Below are positions 62,763 through 64,000 of a stretch of 64,000 nucleotides of DNA, piece by piece. This stretch comes from a virus: IMG/VR virus record IMGVR_UViG_3300009130_000014, positions 25,607-89,606 of that record; one strand, given 5' to 3'. How positions within the stretch are numbered: the first letter of the stretch is position 1; each line of letters opens with the position of its first letter. A program made the position numbers and the translations under genes. The notes under the pieces were generated by a model. It had not been told where the DNA came from and made no database searches. It worked only from the letters and a program-made list of their open reading frames with translations.

Positions 62763-63222
62763 CTTTTTCTTCTTTTTTATTTGTTTTATATAAATTAATT
62801 GCTTCTTTTGCGTCTACTATTTGTACATTAGTATTTACATACCAATGTATATCAGAATATCTTCCTTTTTCTAAATATTGACATGTATTATATTTATGCC
62901 ACTCATATTCATTTCGATCTAAATAACTCTTATTTGTAGACCATTTCAATCCATGTTCATGAGCTATTTTCAATAGTTCAATATTATCTTCTTTTGTTTT
63001 AGTATGGAACGCTTTCCCTTTAATGTATTCCAGAAAAGGTTCAGGTTCTACTAATTCTAAATAGTCTTCGGATACACTATTACCTCTGGGTGAGATATAG
63101 AAATTTCCAGAGTTAGTTATAATAATCTCTTTAATTATAAATTCTTTACCAAACTCCCCTCCTGCTCCTCCAATAGGAGGGAGTATATACTTAACTCTAT
63201 CTCCTGCTTTAAACTTTGTCAA
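62581..63222 (-). CDS. SH3-like N-terminal protein with out-of-frame tail overlap (213 aa)
   Basis: Residues 1-60 ('FKAGDRVKYILPPIGGAGGEFGKEFIIKEIIITN') form a KOW/SH3-like barrel; residues about 62-150 are mixed. From about residue 153 the frame overlaps the 88-residue coiled-coil gene by 182 bases in another frame, and this tail is unusually Arg-, Ser- and Gly-rich. Either genes truly overlap, or the stop was lost recently, or there is a sequencing error. I trust residues 1-150 more than the tail. Its ATG overlaps the stop of its upstream neighbour. Confidence 0.5.
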   Translation of the reverse strand: MTKFKAGDRVKYILPPIGGAGGEFGKEFIIKEIIITNSGNFYISPRGNSVSEDYLELVEPEPFLEYIKGKAFHTKTKEDNIELLKIAHEHGLKWSTNKSYLDRNEYEWHKYNTCQYLEKGRYSDIHWYVNTNVQIVDAKEAINLYKTNKKEEKDEVFRKTEQCGRTESKGIRINRENIQVKSGSRPIGSRSTGLRRRSKIRKIEVEGRRIFFD

Positions 63223-63415
63223 TAAAACCTCCTTTCACTGTTAATCCTGCTTTTATCGCTTTATCAATTTCTGACTTGGCCATCTGAGATTGATTTCTTC
63301 CCATTCCAGACCATGCTTGATCTGTATATCTTTTATTTTTATTCAGATTTAATCTTTTCCAGATAGATTTTGCTATTTTCATCCTAGTAGGATAAGGCAT
63401 TTCATTTTTACTCAT
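63209..63415 (-). CDS. Small basic hypothetical protein (68 aa)
   Basis: A Lys-rich protein ('MKIAKSIWKRLNLNKNKRYTDQAWSGMGRNQSQMAKSEIDKAIKAG'), probably helical and nucleic-acid binding by charge. No family recognised. It overlaps the SH3-like gene by 14 bases. A 31-base gap separates it from a tiny 33-residue frame. Confidence 0.45.
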   Translation of the reverse strand: MSKNEMPYPTRMKIAKSIWKRLNLNKNKRYTDQAWSGMGRNQSQMAKSEIDKAIKAGLTVKGGFIDKV

Positions 63416-63446
63416 ATTTTTTTTTAAAATTTAATTTATACATCTA

Positions 63447-63548
63447 TTAGTTTAAAGCTGAAACAGCTTCTAGATCACTTAATGTGATAGCTTGAGGATC
63501 ATTCTGAGTCTCAAGTCTGATTAATTTAGATAGATTTAAATTTTTCAT
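63447..63548 (-). CDS. Tiny peptide gene candidate, leader-peptide-like (33 aa)
   Basis: The frame from ATG at 63548 to TAA at 63447 reads 'MKNLNLSKLIRLETQ' and then 'NDPQAITLSDLEAVSALN'. The opening resembles peptide precursor leaders in Bacteroidota ('MKxLxLxKLxxxET'), but there is no Gly-Gly cleavage site and no core. It overlaps the upstream membrane protein by 23 bases. A short frame of this size could be chance. Confidence 0.3.
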   Translation of the reverse strand: MKNLNLSKLIRLETQNDPQAITLSDLEAVSALN

Positions 63549-63804
63549 CTTTTAATAATAATTTAAGTGTTAATTTAGCCATTTTAGTATTATCATTTAA
63601 TAATCCTTTAATAGCCTTTTCTTTTGATATTTTTCTTTTAGTGATAAACTGATTACTGCAATAACTTATTATATCTTTAGCCAATTCACTTGCTATGTAA
63701 TAAGTCATCGCTTTGCACAAAAAGAATAATATAAAGATCATAATTACTGTTAATAATATTTCGTTCATATTGTTTTTAATAATTTTTGTGTTAATTACTT
63801 GCAA
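63526..63804 (-). CDS. Single-TM membrane protein (92 aa)
   Basis: The first ATG is 63804, but ATG at 63768 (MNEILLTV) gives a natural N-terminus and is the probable start, leaving 80 residues. One hydrophobic helix (about residues 4-23 from that start: 'LTVIMIFILFFLCKAMTYYIA') is followed by a basic cytoplasmic-type tail with many Lys residues. No family recognised. It resembles small early membrane proteins of phages. Confidence 0.5.
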   Translation of the reverse strand: MQVINTKIIKNNMNEILLTVIMIFILFFLCKAMTYYIASELAKDIISYCSNQFITKRKISKEKAIKGLLNDNTKMAKLTLKLLLKDEKFKSI

Positions 63805-63882
63805 TACTAACTTCTGTACTGGAGGGCAACAAAGTATATCATCAACCCTAACGGGTAGCTCAAGCTTAATTATATACGGGTG

Positions 63883-64000
63883 TTAGCAAACATTTATAGA
63901 ATACAGACTGTAATATGATTCTTCCCCTGTTTCATCTATGATAAAGCACCCTTTATATTCTTGCTCAATCAACTCATATTTTTTACCTTTTACTATGTTT
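63883..64000 (-). CDS. 3' end of a gene extending past the right edge (39 codons seen)
   Basis: An open frame runs from the window edge to TAA at 63883-63885, encoding '…KGKKYELIEQEYKGCFIIDETGEESYYSLYSINVC'. It has normal composition for a small SH3-like phage protein. Only the C-terminus is visible, so no product is assigned. About 78 bases separate it from the next gene and hold short inverted repeats (for example GCTAAC with GTTAGT) but no tRNA. Confidence 0.45.
   Translation of the reverse strand, partial: NIVKGKKYELIEQEYKGCFIIDETGEESYYSLYSINVC

Noticed and set aside
63805-63895. tRNA-like fold in the right-hand gap
   Set aside because: A seven-pair acceptor-like stem exists, but there is no T-loop GTTCRA, no anticodon arm and no CCA-type end.
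1-64000. Stop-codon reassignment, known in some crAss-like phages
   Set aside because: Genes are continuous with the standard code; TAA, TGA and TAG all occur as natural ends (TAG at 34445).
1-64000. CRISPR arrays and insertion sequences
   Set aside because: No regularly spaced repeats and no transposase were seen; the mobile elements found are homing endonucleases only.

Overview
The window is part of the genome of a lytic, AT-rich, tailed phage that looks crAss-like (order Crassvirales) and probably infects a flavobacterium or another member of the Bacteroidota. Four things point there. A run of giant virion genes includes a 2257-residue protein with an N-terminal HExxH zincin motif and a DFDID RNA polymerase catalytic motif. 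Small ring/tail-type genes stand directly upstream. A compact replication block on the other strand holds family B DNA polymerase, TOPRIM primase, DnaB-type helicase, Sak4-like ATPase, ThyX and dNMP kinase. One predicted signal peptide ends in the Ser-Gln style common in Bacteroidota, and many genes have A-rich leaders rather than Shine-Dalgarno sites. Family calls were made by eye from protein motifs; no database search was possible.

Layout. Positions 1-39403 are coded entirely on the plus strand as a tightly coupled string with many TAATG or ATGA overlaps: the end of a lectin-like surface protein (1-973), three small ring/tail-type proteins and a 1697-residue tail protein (1026-8068), then five large probable cargo proteins including the virion RNA polymerase (8068-27025). 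Next come fibre and adsorption genes (27063-32728), a lysis cassette (32730-34879), and a second set of surface genes that includes a GT25-like glycosyltransferase and a collar-domain protein (34879-39403). Head genes (terminase, portal, capsid) are absent and presumably lie left of the window.

An intrinsic terminator at about 39430-39455 separates this from positions 39453-64000, coded entirely on the minus strand. Reading in the direction of transcription (right to left) there are small early-type genes, a lipoprotein, an SSB-like protein, a DnaA-domain-like protein, family B polymerase, SF2 helicase, and a DnaB-type helicase interrupted by a group I intron with a LAGLIDADG endonuclease. 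These are followed by Sak4-like ATPase, a second SSB-like protein, primase, an rIIA/rIIB-like pair, RusA-like resolvase, MazG-like hydrolase, PD-(D/E)XK nuclease, a dNMP kinase carrying an inserted HNH-AP2 endonuclease, ThyX, a small HTH protein and a uracil-DNA glycosylase homologue that has lost its catalytic motifs.

How it works together (inference): the virion RNA polymerase and cargo proteins enter the cell and transcribe early genes; the minus-strand genes make nucleotides and replicate and recombine DNA; the plus-strand genes build the tail and lyse the cell. The most interesting items are the group I intron in dnaB, the endonuclease domain inserted in frame in the dNMP kinase, the apparently inactive UDG homologue, two unexplained structured RNA regions (39856-39939 and 45459-45534), and a possible single-molecule spanin. 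No tRNA genes, CRISPR arrays or insertion sequences were seen.
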